The notes: generated from the sequence alone by a model not told the origin. 64,000 bases of DNA from an uncultured Cohaesibacter sp. (GCF_963662805.1 NZ_OY759869.1:1-64000); one strand, 5' to 3'; counted from the stretch's first letter, positions 26,254 to 35,769 are shown. Numbers and translations: made by a program.

Positions 26254-27780
26254 ATGAACACCATTCTAGAAATGCGAGGAATCACGAAGACCTTTCCGGG
26301 TGTAAAGGCCTTGAGTGATGTGAACCTGACCGTCTCCGAAGGGGAAATCCATGCCCTGGTCGGCGAGAATGGCGCAGGCAAGTCCACCCTGATGAAGGTC
26401 CTCAGCGGCGTTTATCCTCACGGCACATACGAGGGTGACATCATTTACAAGGGCGACACGCAATCCTTTGCGGGCATCGCCGACAGCGAGAAGCAAGGCA
26501 TCATCATCATCCATCAGGAACTAGCCCTGGTGCCGCTTCTCTCGATTGCAGAAAACATGTTTCTTGGCAACGAGCGCGCGAAGAATGGCGTGATCGACTG
26601 GCACCTTGCCCATTCGGAAGCCGAGATGCTGCTCAAGACCGTCGGGCTGGACAAGCCGACGGGCACGCTGATCACCAACCTTGGCACGGGCCAGCAGCAG
26701 CTGGTCGAGATCGCCAAGGCGCTTTCCAAGGAAGTGAAGCTTCTCATTCTGGATGAGCCGACGTCGTCGCTGAACGAGCGGGACAGTGAGGCTCTGCTGG
26801 ACTTGCTGCTTGAGTTCAAACGTCAGGGGATCTCCTCGATCCTGATCTCGCACAAGCTCAACGAGGTTGTGAAGGTTGCGGACAAGATCACGGTTCTGCG
26901 CGATGGCCAGACGGTCAGCACGCTCGACTGCGACAAGTCCGTCGAGATGGAGAACAAGATCATCAAGGACATGGTCGGCCGCGAGCTGACCAACCGCTTC
27001 CCGCCGCGTGAGCCGAAGATTGGCGAGCCGCTTCTGGAAGTGAAGAACTGGAACGTCTATCACCAGATCCATGCGGATCGTCATCTGATCCGGGATGTTA
27101 ACTTCAATCTTCGGGCCGGTGAGATCGTCGGGATCTCGGGTCTGATGGGGGCCGGGCGCACCGAGCTTGCGATGAGCATCTTTGGCCGCTCCTATGGCCA
27201 GAAGATCTCAGGCGAGATCTCACTGAAGGGCCAGCCGGTTGACGTCAGCACGATCAACAAGGCGGTTGGCGCCGGTCTTGCCTATGTCACCGAGGACCGC
27301 AAGGAATATGGTCTGGTGCTTGAGAACAGCATCAAGGTGAACACGACGCTTTCCAATCTGGAAGGGGTCTCGAAGGGCATCGTGATCGATGACAACGAGG
27401 AGACCCGTGTCGGGCTTGAATACAAGAACAAGCTGAACACGCGCTGCTCGGGCCTTGCCCAGCAAGTGGTGAACCTGTCTGGTGGCAACCAGCAGAAGGT
27501 TGTTCTTTCGAAGTGGCTGTTTGCCAATCCGGACGTTTTGATCCTGGATGAGCCGACCCGCGGCATCGACGTGAATGCCAAATACGAAATCTACGCGATC
27601 ATCAATCAGCTTGCCGCAGAGGGCAAGGGCATCATCTTCATCTCTTCTGAGCTGCCCGAGCTTCTTGGCATGACGGATCGCATCTACGTGATGAATGAAG
27701 GCAAGATGGTTGGCGAGCTGCCGACCTCCGAGGCTTCGCAGGAAAAGATCATGCGGATGATCATCAAGGACAAAGGCTGA
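26254..27780 (+). CDS. gguA: Sugar ABC transporter ATPase, two cassettes
   Basis: I chose ATG 26254 (508 aa), where family-typical MNTILEMRGITKTFPGVKAL begins; a longer frame opens at 26188. Cassette 1 has Walker A GENGAGKSTLMK and LILDEPTSSLNERD; cassette 2 has a degenerate Walker A (GLMGAGRTELAMS), signature LSGGNQQKVVLSKW and LILDEPTRGIDV. This is the XylG/MmsA/GguA type. It drives import through GguB. 4 bases separate its stop from the gguB start. Confidence 0.93.
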   Translation: MNTILEMRGITKTFPGVKALSDVNLTVSEGEIHALVGENGAGKSTLMKVLSGVYPHGTYEGDIIYKGDTQSFAGIADSEKQGIIIIHQELALVPLLSIAENMFLGNERAKNGVIDWHLAHSEAEMLLKTVGLDKPTGTLITNLGTGQQQLVEIAKALSKEVKLLILDEPTSSLNERDSEALLDLLLEFKRQGISSILISHKLNEVVKVADKITVLRDGQTVSTLDCDKSVEMENKIIKDMVGRELTNRFPPREPKIGEPLLEVKNWNVYHQIHADRHLIRDVNFNLRAGEIVGISGLMGAGRTELAMSIFGRSYGQKISGEISLKGQPVDVSTINKAVGAGLAYVTEDRKEYGLVLENSIKVNTTLSNLEGVSKGIVIDDNEETRVGLEYKNKLNTRCSGLAQQVVNLSGGNQQKVVLSKWLFANPDVLILDEPTRGIDVNAKYEIYAIINQLAAEGKGIIFISSELPELLGMTDRIYVMNEGKMVGELPTSEASQEKIMRMIIKDKG

Positions 27781-27784
27781 AACA

Positions 27785-28999
27785 ATGGAACAAGTTGTCA
27801 AGTCCTCTCCGACCAATTCGGATGACGAAGAAAACAAAGGCGGCATCAGCAGCTATCTGAAAGCCAACGTGCGCGAATATGGTCTGCTGATCGCTCTTGT
27901 CGTTGTGATGGTCTTCTTTCAGGTTGTCACCAACGGCATTCTGATGAAGCCGCTCAACCTGACCAACCTCATTCTGCAGAACAGCTATATCGTCATCATG
28001 GCGATCGGCATGCTGTTGGTGATCGTTGCCGGTCACATCGACCTGTCGGTCGGTTCGGTGATGGGCTTCATCGGGGCTCTGGCTGCGGTGATGATCGTCA
28101 ATTACGAGATCAACTATCTGGTGGTCATCGTGGTCTGCCTGTTCGTTGGTGTCGGCATCGGGGCGCTGCAGGGCTTCTGGGTTGCCTATTACAAGATCCC
28201 GGCCTTCATCGTGACCCTTGCGGGCATGCTGAGCTTCCGTGGTCTGACGCTGGCGCTGCTCAATGGCCAGTCCATCGGCCCGTTCCCGACCGGCTTCCAG
28301 AAGCTGAGCTCGGGCTTCATTCCCGATCTCTTCGGCTCAGGCCGCCCGCACATCCTGACGATTGCTCTGGGTCTGATCCTCAGCCTGTTCCTGCTTTACA
28401 GCGCCTGGAAGGACCGCAAGGCCAAAGAAAAAGTGTCCAATGTGGACGAGCCGTTTCCGGTCTTTGTTCTGAAGATCCTGATGATCCTGTTTGCCGTCAA
28501 CTATCTGTCCTACATCATGGCAGGCTATCGCGGCTATCCGAACGTGCTGATCGTCATGGCGGTTCTGGTTGCGGCCTATGGCTTCCTGACCTCGCGGACG
28601 ACGGTTGGTCGGCGGATCTATGCCCTTGGGGGCAACGTCAAGGCGGCCAAGCTCTCTGGTGTGAACACCGAGAAGCTGACCTTTCTGACCTTTGCCAACA
28701 TGGGTCTTCTGGCGGCCTTTGCCGGGCTGGTCTTTGCGGCCCGCCTCAACACGGCAACGCCGAAGGCAGGTTATGGCTACGAGCTTGACGTCATCGCGGC
28801 GGTCTTTATCGGTGGTGCTTCGACCACGGGTGGTGTCGGCACCGTCACCGGGGCTATCATCGGCGCCTTCCTGATGGGTGTCATGAACAACGGCATGTCG
28901 ATCCTCTCCATCGGCATCGACTGGCAGCAGGTCATCAAGGGCGTCGTCCTCCTCGCCGCCGTTATCTTCGATGTCTACAACAAAAAGAAAGCGCAATAA
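27785..28999 (+). CDS. gguB: Sugar ABC transporter permease
   Basis: 404 aa with about ten membrane segments. The XylH/GguB branch is shown by GMLLVIVAGHIDLSVGSVMGFIGA, YYKIPAFIVTLAGMLSFRGL and IYALGGNVKAAKLSGVNTEK. A longer cytoplasmic loop near residues 195-235 (SAWKDRKAKEKVSN) is typical of this branch. Last gene of the chvE-gguAB operon, followed by a strong terminator. Confidence 0.93.
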   Translation: MEQVVKSSPTNSDDEENKGGISSYLKANVREYGLLIALVVVMVFFQVVTNGILMKPLNLTNLILQNSYIVIMAIGMLLVIVAGHIDLSVGSVMGFIGALAAVMIVNYEINYLVVIVVCLFVGVGIGALQGFWVAYYKIPAFIVTLAGMLSFRGLTLALLNGQSIGPFPTGFQKLSSGFIPDLFGSGRPHILTIALGLILSLFLLYSAWKDRKAKEKVSNVDEPFPVFVLKILMILFAVNYLSYIMAGYRGYPNVLIVMAVLVAAYGFLTSRTTVGRRIYALGGNVKAAKLSGVNTEKLTFLTFANMGLLAAFAGLVFAARLNTATPKAGYGYELDVIAAVFIGGASTTGGVGTVTGAIIGAFLMGVMNNGMSILSIGIDWQQVIKGVVLLAAVIFDVYNKKKAQ

Positions 29000-29047
29000 T
29001 CCCAAGAAAACCGGCTGTAAAGCCTACTGGTGAGCGTAACTTTACGA

Positions 29048-29079
29048 GGGGCAGGCTTTTGTCTGCCCCTTCTTTTTTG
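29048..29079 (+). terminator. Terminator of chvE-gguAB
   Basis: GGGGCAG (29048-29054) pairs with CTGCCCC (29063-29069) and is followed by a T run. Confidence 0.9.
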
Positions 29080-29168
29080 TTCAAAAATGCCGGAAAACTG
29101 GTGTTTTTTTAGCATTATGTGGCGCTGAGAGAGGGTTGGTGGCTCTGCAGGCGGATTGCACAATAACT

Positions 29169-29194
29169 TAGCACCATAATCCATATAATTGACC
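29169..29194 (+). promoter_or_regulatory. AraC-type half-site and -35 box upstream of araD
   Basis: 29169-29185 carries TAGCA and then ATCCATA at the spacing of the E. coli araI1 half-site (13 of 17 matches as I recall that site). TTGACC follows at 29189-29194. A weaker TAGCATTA lies at 29110-29117. The araD start codon is about 105 bases downstream. Confidence 0.65.
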
Positions 29195-29300
29195 TGATAT
29201 CCTCTGGCGCAAATGCCTGCCTGTCGGCACACTTGTCACGAGGAAGCATCCCGTCGCGACGATGGATCACGGCAGGGTTGATAATTTGGGAGGAAATGAC

Positions 29301-29987
29301 TTGCTAGCCGAACTGCGAGAAGACGTTTTCCGTGCGAACCTTGAATTGAACGCGCGCGGGGTCGTTGTCTATACGTGGGGCAATGTCAGCGGCATCGACC
29401 GCGAACAGGGCCTCGTCGTGATCAAGCCATCGGGGGTCCCTTACGAGACGATGACCGCCGATGACATGGTGGTGGTTGACCTTGACAACAACGTCGTCTG
29501 GGGGACCAAGAAACCATCTTCGGACACCAAGACGCACACGACCCTTTACAAGGCCTTCCCTAACATCGGGGGCGTCACCCACACCCATTCGCGTCATGCC
29601 GTTGCGTGGGCTCAGGCCCGTCGAGACATTCCCTGCCTTGGCACGACACAGGCCGACTATTGCTCTGGACCGGTTCCCTGTACAGCTCCGTTGACCGAGG
29701 AAGAGGTCAACCGGGATTACGAAACGACGACGGCCGAGGCGATCATTCGCCGGTTTGAAGGCCTTGATCCTGCTGCCATTCCCATGGTGCTGGTTGCCGG
29801 ACACGGTCCCTTTGCCTGGGGCACGAGTGCGGCGAATTCGGTTCACAATGCTGTTGTGCTGGAAGAGGTTGCTCATATGGCGACTCTGACCGCAACGATC
29901 TCGAACCCGCTCAAGCCGCTTGAGCAATATGTGCTCGATTATCACTACGAGCGCAAGCACGGCAAGAATGCTTGGTACGGCCAGTAG
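29301..29987 (+). CDS. araD: L-ribulose-5-phosphate 4-epimerase
   Basis: I chose TTG 29301 (228 aa; E. coli AraD is 231). GGGAGGA lies 6 bases upstream, and the resulting start MLAELREDVFRANL aligns with AraD, whereas the ATG at 29262 adds 13 unrelated residues without a ribosome site. Class II aldolase fold: TWGNVSGID, KPSGVPYETMTADDMVV, the metal-binding HTHSRHAVAWAQ and VAGHGPFAWG, and the C-terminal HYERKHGKNAWYGQ. Converts L-ribulose-5-P to D-xylulose-5-P. Probably co-transcribed with araA. Confidence 0.93.
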   Translation: MLAELREDVFRANLELNARGVVVYTWGNVSGIDREQGLVVIKPSGVPYETMTADDMVVVDLDNNVVWGTKKPSSDTKTHTTLYKAFPNIGGVTHTHSRHAVAWAQARRDIPCLGTTQADYCSGPVPCTAPLTEEEVNRDYETTTAEAIIRRFEGLDPAAIPMVLVAGHGPFAWGTSAANSVHNAVVLEEVAHMATLTATISNPLKPLEQYVLDYHYERKHGKNAWYGQ

Positions 29988-30108
29988 ACACCGGCCTCAC
30001 CTTCTCTGACGCAATCGTTCAACTGCCTTTTCCGTCCATGCATGACGCGGGGCAGTCTGGGAGCCGCGCCATTGCTCGCGGCGCATTTTCTCTCGAAAGG
30101 GCACTATC

Positions 30109-31617
30109 ATGTACGGATTGAAACCGCTCAAATTCTGGTTCATCTGCGGCTCACAGCATCTTTATGGACCCGAAACCCTCGAACAGGTCAGCGCCAATGC
30201 GCGCGAAGTCGTCGCCGGACTGAATGACGGCGGCAAGCTGGTCCTGCCAATCGAATTTGCAGCCATGGTGACGACGCCCAACGAAGTGGCAGAGGTCTGC
30301 CAGCGCGCTTCGAACGATCCCGAATGCGGTGGTGTCATTGTCTGGATGCACACTTTCTCACCTGCCAAAATGTGGATCCGTGGTCTCAATCTGCTGACCA
30401 AGCCAATCCTTCATCTGCACACCCAATATCGGGCCGACCTGCCTTGGGACAGCCTTGATATGGATTACATGAACCTGCATCAGGCTGCCCATGGCGACCG
30501 CGAAGGTGGGCACATCCATACCCGTATGCGCCTCCGCCGCAAGGTTGTCGTCGGCCATTGGCTCGAAGCTGATGTTCAGGAACGGATTGACGCCTGGATG
30601 CGCGCAGCGCGTGCCTGGAATGACTGGCAGGGTGGCCGGATCTGCCGGTTCGGCGACAATATGCGCGATGTGGCTGTGACCGAAGGGGATAAAGTCGGGG
30701 CCGAAATGGCCTTTGGCATGGGCGTCGATGGCTGGGCCGTCGGTGATCTGGTCGCCCGCATGGCGGCCTTCTCGGACGCCGACGTTGCGGCCCGTGCGGC
30801 AGAATATGATGAAGCCTATACCCTGATGCCGGAACTGGCTCCGGGTGGTGCCCGTCGCGACTCCGTGCTTGATGCGGCCCGTCAGGAATTGGGCATTGAA
30901 GCTTTCCTCAAGGAAGGGGGCTACACCGCGTTCACCCATACCTTCCAGGATCTGCATGGTCTTAACCAGCTGCCCGGTCTTGCTCCGCAGCGTTTGATGG
31001 CGCAAGGGTTCGGCTTCTCTGGCGAAGGCGACTGGAAGACCCCGGCGATCATCCGTGCGATGAAAGTCATGGGCCATGGTCTGACCGGTGCCTGCTCCTT
31101 CATGGAAGACTATACCTACAACATGGTTGCCGGTCAGGAATGCGTGCTCGGCTCACACATGCTCGAGGTCTGCCCGACCATTGCGGACGGCAAGCCGACG
31201 ATGGAAATCCATCCGCTTGGTATTGGTGGCAAGGCTGATCCGGTTCGCCTGGTCTTCAATTCCCGCAAGGGTCGTGCGATCAACGCCAGCCTCATCGATA
31301 TGGGCAATCGCTTCCGCCTGATTGCCAATGTGGTCGAATCTATCGATCACCCGGATTTGCCGAAGTTGCCGGTGGCTCGCGCCGTCTGGGAAACCAAGCC
31401 TGATCTTAAGACCGCCTGTGCGGCCTGGATATACGCCGGTGGCGCCCATCACACCGCCTACAGCTATGATGTGACCACCGAAATGCTCGAAGACTTTGCT
31501 GAAATTGCCGGTATTGAACTGGCGGTCATTGACGAGAAAACCGAAATTGGTGCCTTCAAGCAGACTCTTCGGAACAACGAGATCTACTGGCACTTTGCCA
31601 GAGGGATCCGCGCCTGA
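30109..31617 (+). CDS. araA: L-arabinose isomerase
   Basis: 502 aa (E. coli AraA is 500). Start KFWFICGSQHLYGPETLEQV and VIVWMHTFSPAKMWIRGL are diagnostic; the metal ligands lie in later segments around residues 306-450 (MEDYTYNMV, GSHMLEVCP, YAGGAHHTAYS). Converts L-arabinose to L-ribulose in the cytoplasm. It lies 121 bases after araD with no terminator between them, so the two are probably one transcript. Confidence 0.96.
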   Translation: MYGLKPLKFWFICGSQHLYGPETLEQVSANAREVVAGLNDGGKLVLPIEFAAMVTTPNEVAEVCQRASNDPECGGVIVWMHTFSPAKMWIRGLNLLTKPILHLHTQYRADLPWDSLDMDYMNLHQAAHGDREGGHIHTRMRLRRKVVVGHWLEADVQERIDAWMRAARAWNDWQGGRICRFGDNMRDVAVTEGDKVGAEMAFGMGVDGWAVGDLVARMAAFSDADVAARAAEYDEAYTLMPELAPGGARRDSVLDAARQELGIEAFLKEGGYTAFTHTFQDLHGLNQLPGLAPQRLMAQGFGFSGEGDWKTPAIIRAMKVMGHGLTGACSFMEDYTYNMVAGQECVLGSHMLEVCPTIADGKPTMEIHPLGIGGKADPVRLVFNSRKGRAINASLIDMGNRFRLIANVVESIDHPDLPKLPVARAVWETKPDLKTACAAWIYAGGAHHTAYSYDVTTEMLEDFAEIAGIELAVIDEKTEIGAFKQTLRNNEIYWHFARGIRA

Positions 31618-31695
31618 TCCTGATCGGGCCCATCCATTGGCGACAGCCATCTGGTTCCAGCTGCCCGGCTGACCAACAGGCGGTCGCCAATCTGC

Positions 31696-31731
31696 ATCCC
31701 CGGGGAGCCTGCTTTCCGGGGATTGTTTTTT
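31696..31731 (+). terminator. Terminator of araDA
   Basis: ATCCCCGG (31696-31703) pairs with CCGGGGAT (31716-31723), followed by a T run; it lies 78 bases after the araA stop and before the convergent araC stop. Confidence 0.88.
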
Positions 31732-31760
31732 GGGGAATGAGGGGAGTTGGCCGCGTTAGA

Positions 31761-32786
31761 CTAGCCTGATTTTCCCGACAGGGCGCCCGGATTTTCGGGG
31801 CCGGAACCTTGACTGCCGGACTGGTGCGGATCGCCGGCATTGCCCTGCGGTAGGCTACGCTCGCGGAAAGTGCGCGGGCTCATGCCGGTGTGGCGGCGGA
31901 AGACGCGCGAAAAGTAGAGCGGATCATCATAACCCACCATCTGGGAGAGGGACTTGATGGGCACGTTGGTGACGCGCAGGATCTGCATGGCATATTGTAC
32001 CCGCTGGCCATCCCGCCATTGCACGACGCCGGTGCCGATGTTCTTCTGGAACAGGTGCGACAGGCGCGAGGGCGACAGGCAGACGTGGCTGGCGATCTCC
32101 TTGACGGTCAGCGGTTTGTCCAGATTTTCCGAAATCATCGAGCAGGCGGCGAGGACACGTTCGTCCAGCACGCGGTTGGTTGTTTTGGTCGAGCGTGTCG
32201 TGCGCGCGCATTGTAGCAGGATATGCTCAAGGCGATTGAAGGCGAGGTCGACTGACAGGCTGCCGGGGGAATCAGCCCATTTCTCCACTTCAACGAAAAG
32301 GCGGAACAATTCGCTGGTCTTGCTCTCTTCGTTCTTGCGCATCAGATAGACGCCGTCGATGTTGGTTTCCCACTGCAGCCATGGCTTCCAGAAGGCGCGG
32401 GGCTGGAAGTAGATCCAGCGGTGCCACCATTTCTCGGCGTCGAAGTCGCGACCATAGAAATGGCGGGCTCCCGGTGGGAAAAGCAGCAGATCTCCGGGAT
32501 GGACGGTGAAGGAATTCTTGCCATCAAAGACCCGACCGACTCCGTCGACCGTGAGGTTGATGATCCAGCCGCGCATGCCTTCAGGCCTGTCGATATAGAA
32601 GTCGAGCGGGCCGTCTTTCTCGATCGGTGTGATGCTGGCGACCAGTCGAACGTCGAATTCAAAACCGGGAAACAGCGGGGCGACCTGAGTGTCTTCGCCG
32701 GGCTGATTGGACCGATAGGCCAGCTTGCGAAATATGCGTTGAACCGCCGCATCTTCACTCGGGTTGAAATAAGAATGATCGTCCAT
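31761..32786 (-). CDS. araC: Arabinose operon regulator
   Basis: 341 aa. N-terminal cupin domain (about 60-160) with GWIINLTVDGVGRVFDG, HPGDLLLFPPGARHFYGRD and HRWIYFQPRAFWKPWLQW, closely resembling E. coli AraC, including the arabinose-binding pocket region. C-terminal AraC DNA-binding domain with two helix-turn-helices (IASHVCLSPSRLSHLFQ and GYDDPLYFSRVFRRHTGMSP). The tail after residue 310 is a G/S/P-rich extension not present in E. coli AraC. It is divergent from araB and next to araDA; matching sites occur before chvE, araD and araB. Confidence 0.92.
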   Translation of the reverse strand: MDDHSYFNPSEDAAVQRIFRKLAYRSNQPGEDTQVAPLFPGFEFDVRLVASITPIEKDGPLDFYIDRPEGMRGWIINLTVDGVGRVFDGKNSFTVHPGDLLLFPPGARHFYGRDFDAEKWWHRWIYFQPRAFWKPWLQWETNIDGVYLMRKNEESKTSELFRLFVEVEKWADSPGSLSVDLAFNRLEHILLQCARTTRSTKTTNRVLDERVLAACSMISENLDKPLTVKEIASHVCLSPSRLSHLFQKNIGTGVVQWRDGQRVQYAMQILRVTNVPIKSLSQMVGYDDPLYFSRVFRRHTGMSPRTFRERSLPQGNAGDPHQSGSQGSGPENPGALSGKSG

Positions 32787-32814
32787 GTCTCTAGCGCTTT
32801 GCTACCTTGTGAAG

Positions 32815-32840
32815 CATCAGGATCATCCATATTGTAGACA
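32815..32840 (+). promoter_or_regulatory. AraC-type half-site in the araC/araB spacer
   Basis: 32815-32831 ends in the full ATCCATA box and matches the E. coli half-site at 11 of 17 positions; TAGACA (32835-32840) sits where TTGACC sits in the chvE and araD promoters. 17 of 26 bases match the araD block. It can serve araB (start 32951) and araC (start 32786). Confidence 0.55.
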
Positions 32841-32880
32841 TTATGGGAGTCTTTGAAAAGGGGGGCTGCGGGGCATCATC

Positions 32881-32897
32881 AAGTAGAATTGTCCATG
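32881..32897 (+). promoter_or_regulatory. Second, weaker AraC-type half-site before araB
   Basis: AAGTA, then GTCCATG, keep the box spacing (about 10 of 17 matches) 66 bases after the first site. No -35-like hexamer follows at the same distance. Confidence 0.35.
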
Positions 32898-32950
32898 CAG
32901 TTTCTGCTGTTTCAAATCAATGAAATCGCCATTCCGGGAGGAGGGAGGCC

Positions 32951-34582
32951 ATGGCCACCGATCAGCAGACCTGTACTTTGGGTTTGGATTTTGGGTCCGA
33001 CAGTGTAAGGGCTGTCATTGTCAGTGTGGATGGGGGAGACGAGCTTGCCTCTGCGGTCGCGAGCTACCCGCGCTGGTCGGAAGGACGCTTCTGCGATCCG
33101 ATCCGGCAGCAGTTCCGCCAGCATCCTGCAGACCATCTCGAAGCGATGACAAGCGCCGTTGCGGGCGCTCTCGCCGAGATGGGCGACAACAAGCCAAATA
33201 TCATCGGGATCGGCGTCGATACGACCGGTTCCTCTCCGATGCCGGTAACCGCCGACGGTACGGCTCTGGCACTGAAGGACGGGTTTGCGACCGATCCTGA
33301 CGCGATGTGCATCCTCTGGAAGGACCACACGTCGGTCAAGGAAGCCGAAGACATCAACACGCTTTGCCATTCGGGTCAGTTCCCGGATTACACCAAATAT
33401 GTCGGCGGCATCTATTCGTCCGAATGGTTCTGGGCCAAGATCCTGAATGTGGGGCGGCGGAACCCGGAAGTCTTTCAGGCGGCAGCAAGTTGGGTTGAAT
33501 TCTGCGACTGGATCCCGTCGGTTCTGACCGGTGTGGATGATGCCAGCAAGATCGTCCGTGGTGTCTGCGCTGCGGGTCACAAGGCGCTGTGGCATCCCGA
33601 GTTTGGCGGACTGCCGAGCCTTGAATGGCTGACGGCGCTTGATCCGTGCCTTGGTAACCTTGCCTATCCGATGTTCACCGAAACCCGCACCTCTGATCAG
33701 TCCGCAGGCGGGCTTTGTGAGGAATGGGCGGGCCGGTTCGGCCTCAAGGCGGGCATCCCCGTCGCCGTCGGTGCTTTTGACTGCCACATGGGGGCGGTTG
33801 GTGCCGGGATCGAGGATTACTCGCTGGTGCGCGTCATGGGGACCTCGACCTGCGATATTCTTGTTGCTCCGCCCGAAGAAGTTGGTGACACGCTGGTGCA
33901 CGGGATTTGCGGTCAGGTTCCGGGCAGTGCGATGCCGGATTCGATCGGCTTTGAAGCCGGGCAGTCCTCCTTTGGTGACGTGTTCGCCTGGTTCGAGCGC
34001 GTTCTGTCTTGGAACCGCAAGACAAATGCCAAGTCTGGATCGCTGTTGCCGGAACTGGAAGCCGAAGCTGCGCTTCTGCCCCCTGGCGGGCATGGCGAGC
34101 GGGCGCTCGACTGGTTGAACGGCCGCCGGACACCGGATGCCGACCAGACCGTGAAGGCGATCATCTCCGGTCTGCACCTAGGCTCGACCGCACCTTCGAT
34201 CTATCGGGCGCTCATTGAGGCAACGGCCTTTGGCTCGCGTGCCATCGTCGAGCGGTTCGAGGAGCAGGGCATTCCGGTCAAGAAGATCGTCGGGATTGGC
34301 GGCATTGCCCGCAAGTCTGACCTGATTTCGCAGGTCTGTGCGGACGTCATGAACCGCAGCATCTATGTCATCGAATCCGATCAGTGCTGCGCCCGCGGGG
34401 CGGCGATCTTTGCGGCCACTGCAGCGGGAGCCTATGAAGACATCCGTGCAGCCAAGGATGCCATGCACAGTCCGGTTGAAAAGATCTTTGAACCGAACCC
34501 CGAAGCGCATGCGATCTACAACAAGATTTACGAGGATTACAAACGCATTGGCGCCTTTGCCAACGACCTTTCGAAGTCTTGA
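32951..34582 (+). CDS. araB: Ribulokinase
   Basis: 543 aa, FGGY kinase fold. LGLDFGSDSVRAVIVSVDGG at the start is the phosphate-binding loop of AraB-type kinases, with the ATP site GVGGIARKSDLISQVCADVMNR-like region near residue 455 (here written GIGGIARKSD). GAFDCHMGAVGAGI and GTSTCDI are typical AraB signatures. Phosphorylates L-ribulose to L-ribulose-5-P for AraD. Strong GGGAGGAGGGAGG ribosome site. Separate transcription unit from araDA, driven from the araC/araB spacer. Confidence 0.95.
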   Translation: MATDQQTCTLGLDFGSDSVRAVIVSVDGGDELASAVASYPRWSEGRFCDPIRQQFRQHPADHLEAMTSAVAGALAEMGDNKPNIIGIGVDTTGSSPMPVTADGTALALKDGFATDPDAMCILWKDHTSVKEAEDINTLCHSGQFPDYTKYVGGIYSSEWFWAKILNVGRRNPEVFQAAASWVEFCDWIPSVLTGVDDASKIVRGVCAAGHKALWHPEFGGLPSLEWLTALDPCLGNLAYPMFTETRTSDQSAGGLCEEWAGRFGLKAGIPVAVGAFDCHMGAVGAGIEDYSLVRVMGTSTCDILVAPPEEVGDTLVHGICGQVPGSAMPDSIGFEAGQSSFGDVFAWFERVLSWNRKTNAKSGSLLPELEAEAALLPPGGHGERALDWLNGRRTPDADQTVKAIISGLHLGSTAPSIYRALIEATAFGSRAIVERFEEQGIPVKKIVGIGGIARKSDLISQVCADVMNRSIYVIESDQCCARGAAIFAATAAGAYEDIRAAKDAMHSPVEKIFEPNPEAHAIYNKIYEDYKRIGAFANDLSKS

Positions 34583-34635
34583 GGATCGGGTGATCGAATA
34601 AGTTCGTGCGAAGCCCAGCTTCGCATGTGGGCGAT

Positions 34636-34673
34636 GCCTCTGGCGGGATCTCTCCCCCGCCGGAGGCTTTTTG
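34636..34673 (+). terminator. Terminator after araB
   Basis: GCCTC-T-GGCGGG (34636-34647) pairs with CCCGCC-G-GAGGC (34656-34667), one mismatch, followed by a T run. Confidence 0.85.
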
Positions 34674-34802
34674 TTTGGAGAAACGCCTGCCTCGGTGCAT
34701 AAGTGGAAGACCGCTTTCATCATGCCAGCAGGCCTGATAGGGAGAGGGCAATCCGGCTTTGCGTTTTCTGATCTCTTCGACCATTTCGAACTGGGAGACC
34801 CC

Positions 34803-35753
34803 ATGACCGCCAAGGTGAAAATCGCCACTGTTACGCTCAATCCCGCCATCGATCAGACGATCCGTATCGACAATTTTGTCGCGGGCGGCGTCAATCGGGT
34901 GCTTGGCGAGCAGTCCGATGCGGGCGGGAAAGGGGTCAATGTGGCGTCCTTTCTCTCCCATTTCGATCACAAGGTCGCGGTCACCGGCTTGTTGGGCGCG
35001 CGCAACCCGGCCATTTTCGAGCGGCTGTTCCGTGACCGGGGGATCGTCAACCGCTTCGTCATGGCGCACGGCTCGACGCGCATCAACGTCAAGATCGTTG
35101 ATACGGTGCGGGACACGGTGACCGATGTGAATTTTCCCGGTCTGTCGGTCAATAGCTACGATGTGGATGGCGTCTTCGCGGCGATCGACGAGATGTGCGC
35201 CGAAGGGGTCGAGAGCTTTCTGTTTGCGGGCAGTCTGCCGTCTGGTGTGCCCGCTGGGCTTTATGCCGAGATGATCTCGCATCTGAAGGCCATGGGCAAG
35301 CGGGTCGTGCTCGATACGAGCGGACTGGCTCTCCGGGAAGCCGTGGCCGTGGGGCCGGATCTCATCAAGCCCAATCTCGATGAGTTTAACGAGTTAACAG
35401 GTAAGCAGCTGTCCGAACCCCAAGAGATCGTCCGCGTTGCCCGCGAGGTGCTCGAGGGTATTCCGCTGGTGGTGGTGTCGATGGGATCGCGGGGTGCCCT
35501 GTTCGTCTCCCATGATGAGGCAATCTGGGCTCGGCCGCCGAAAGTGGATGTGCGAACCACGGTGGGAGCGGGGGATGCCATGGTTGCCGGGTTACTACAC
35601 TGCCTGCAACTTGATATGGGTCTAGAGGACATGGCCCGGCTGTCAACGGCCTGCTCGGTGGGGGCTCTCACGGAGGTGGGGCCTATGCTGCCCGAAGATA
35701 CCATCATCGAGGCGATTGCGCTTGAGGTGAAGCTCGAAGCTGTCACGGTCTAG
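34803..35753 (+). CDS. PfkB-family sugar-phosphate kinase (1-phosphofructokinase type)
   Basis: I chose ATG 34803 (316 aa) with GGGAGA upstream; a frame opens at 34671, inside the terminator, and is less likely. VTLNPAIDQTIRIDNF and AGGKGVNVASFLSHFD are the first PfkB signature in the FruK/LacC/PfkB subgroup; KPNLDEFNELTGK and the catalytic VGAGDAMVAGLLH with Asp base close the family pattern. Likely substrates are fructose-1-P, fructose-6-P or tagatose-6-P. No fruA/fruB genes are near. Being behind araB, it may serve hexose overflow or be an independent gene. Confidence 0.85.
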   Translation: MTAKVKIATVTLNPAIDQTIRIDNFVAGGVNRVLGEQSDAGGKGVNVASFLSHFDHKVAVTGLLGARNPAIFERLFRDRGIVNRFVMAHGSTRINVKIVDTVRDTVTDVNFPGLSVNSYDVDGVFAAIDEMCAEGVESFLFAGSLPSGVPAGLYAEMISHLKAMGKRVVLDTSGLALREAVAVGPDLIKPNLDEFNELTGKQLSEPQEIVRVAREVLEGIPLVVVSMGSRGALFVSHDEAIWARPPKVDVRTTVGAGDAMVAGLLHCLQLDMGLEDMARLSTACSVGALTEVGPMLPEDTIIEAIALEVKLEAVTV

Positions 35754-35769
35754 AGCATGCCTCACCCCG

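Noticed and set aside
29262..29300. Upstream ATG start for araD
   Set aside because: No ribosome site; the TTG at 29301 has a strong one and gives the family-typical N-terminus.
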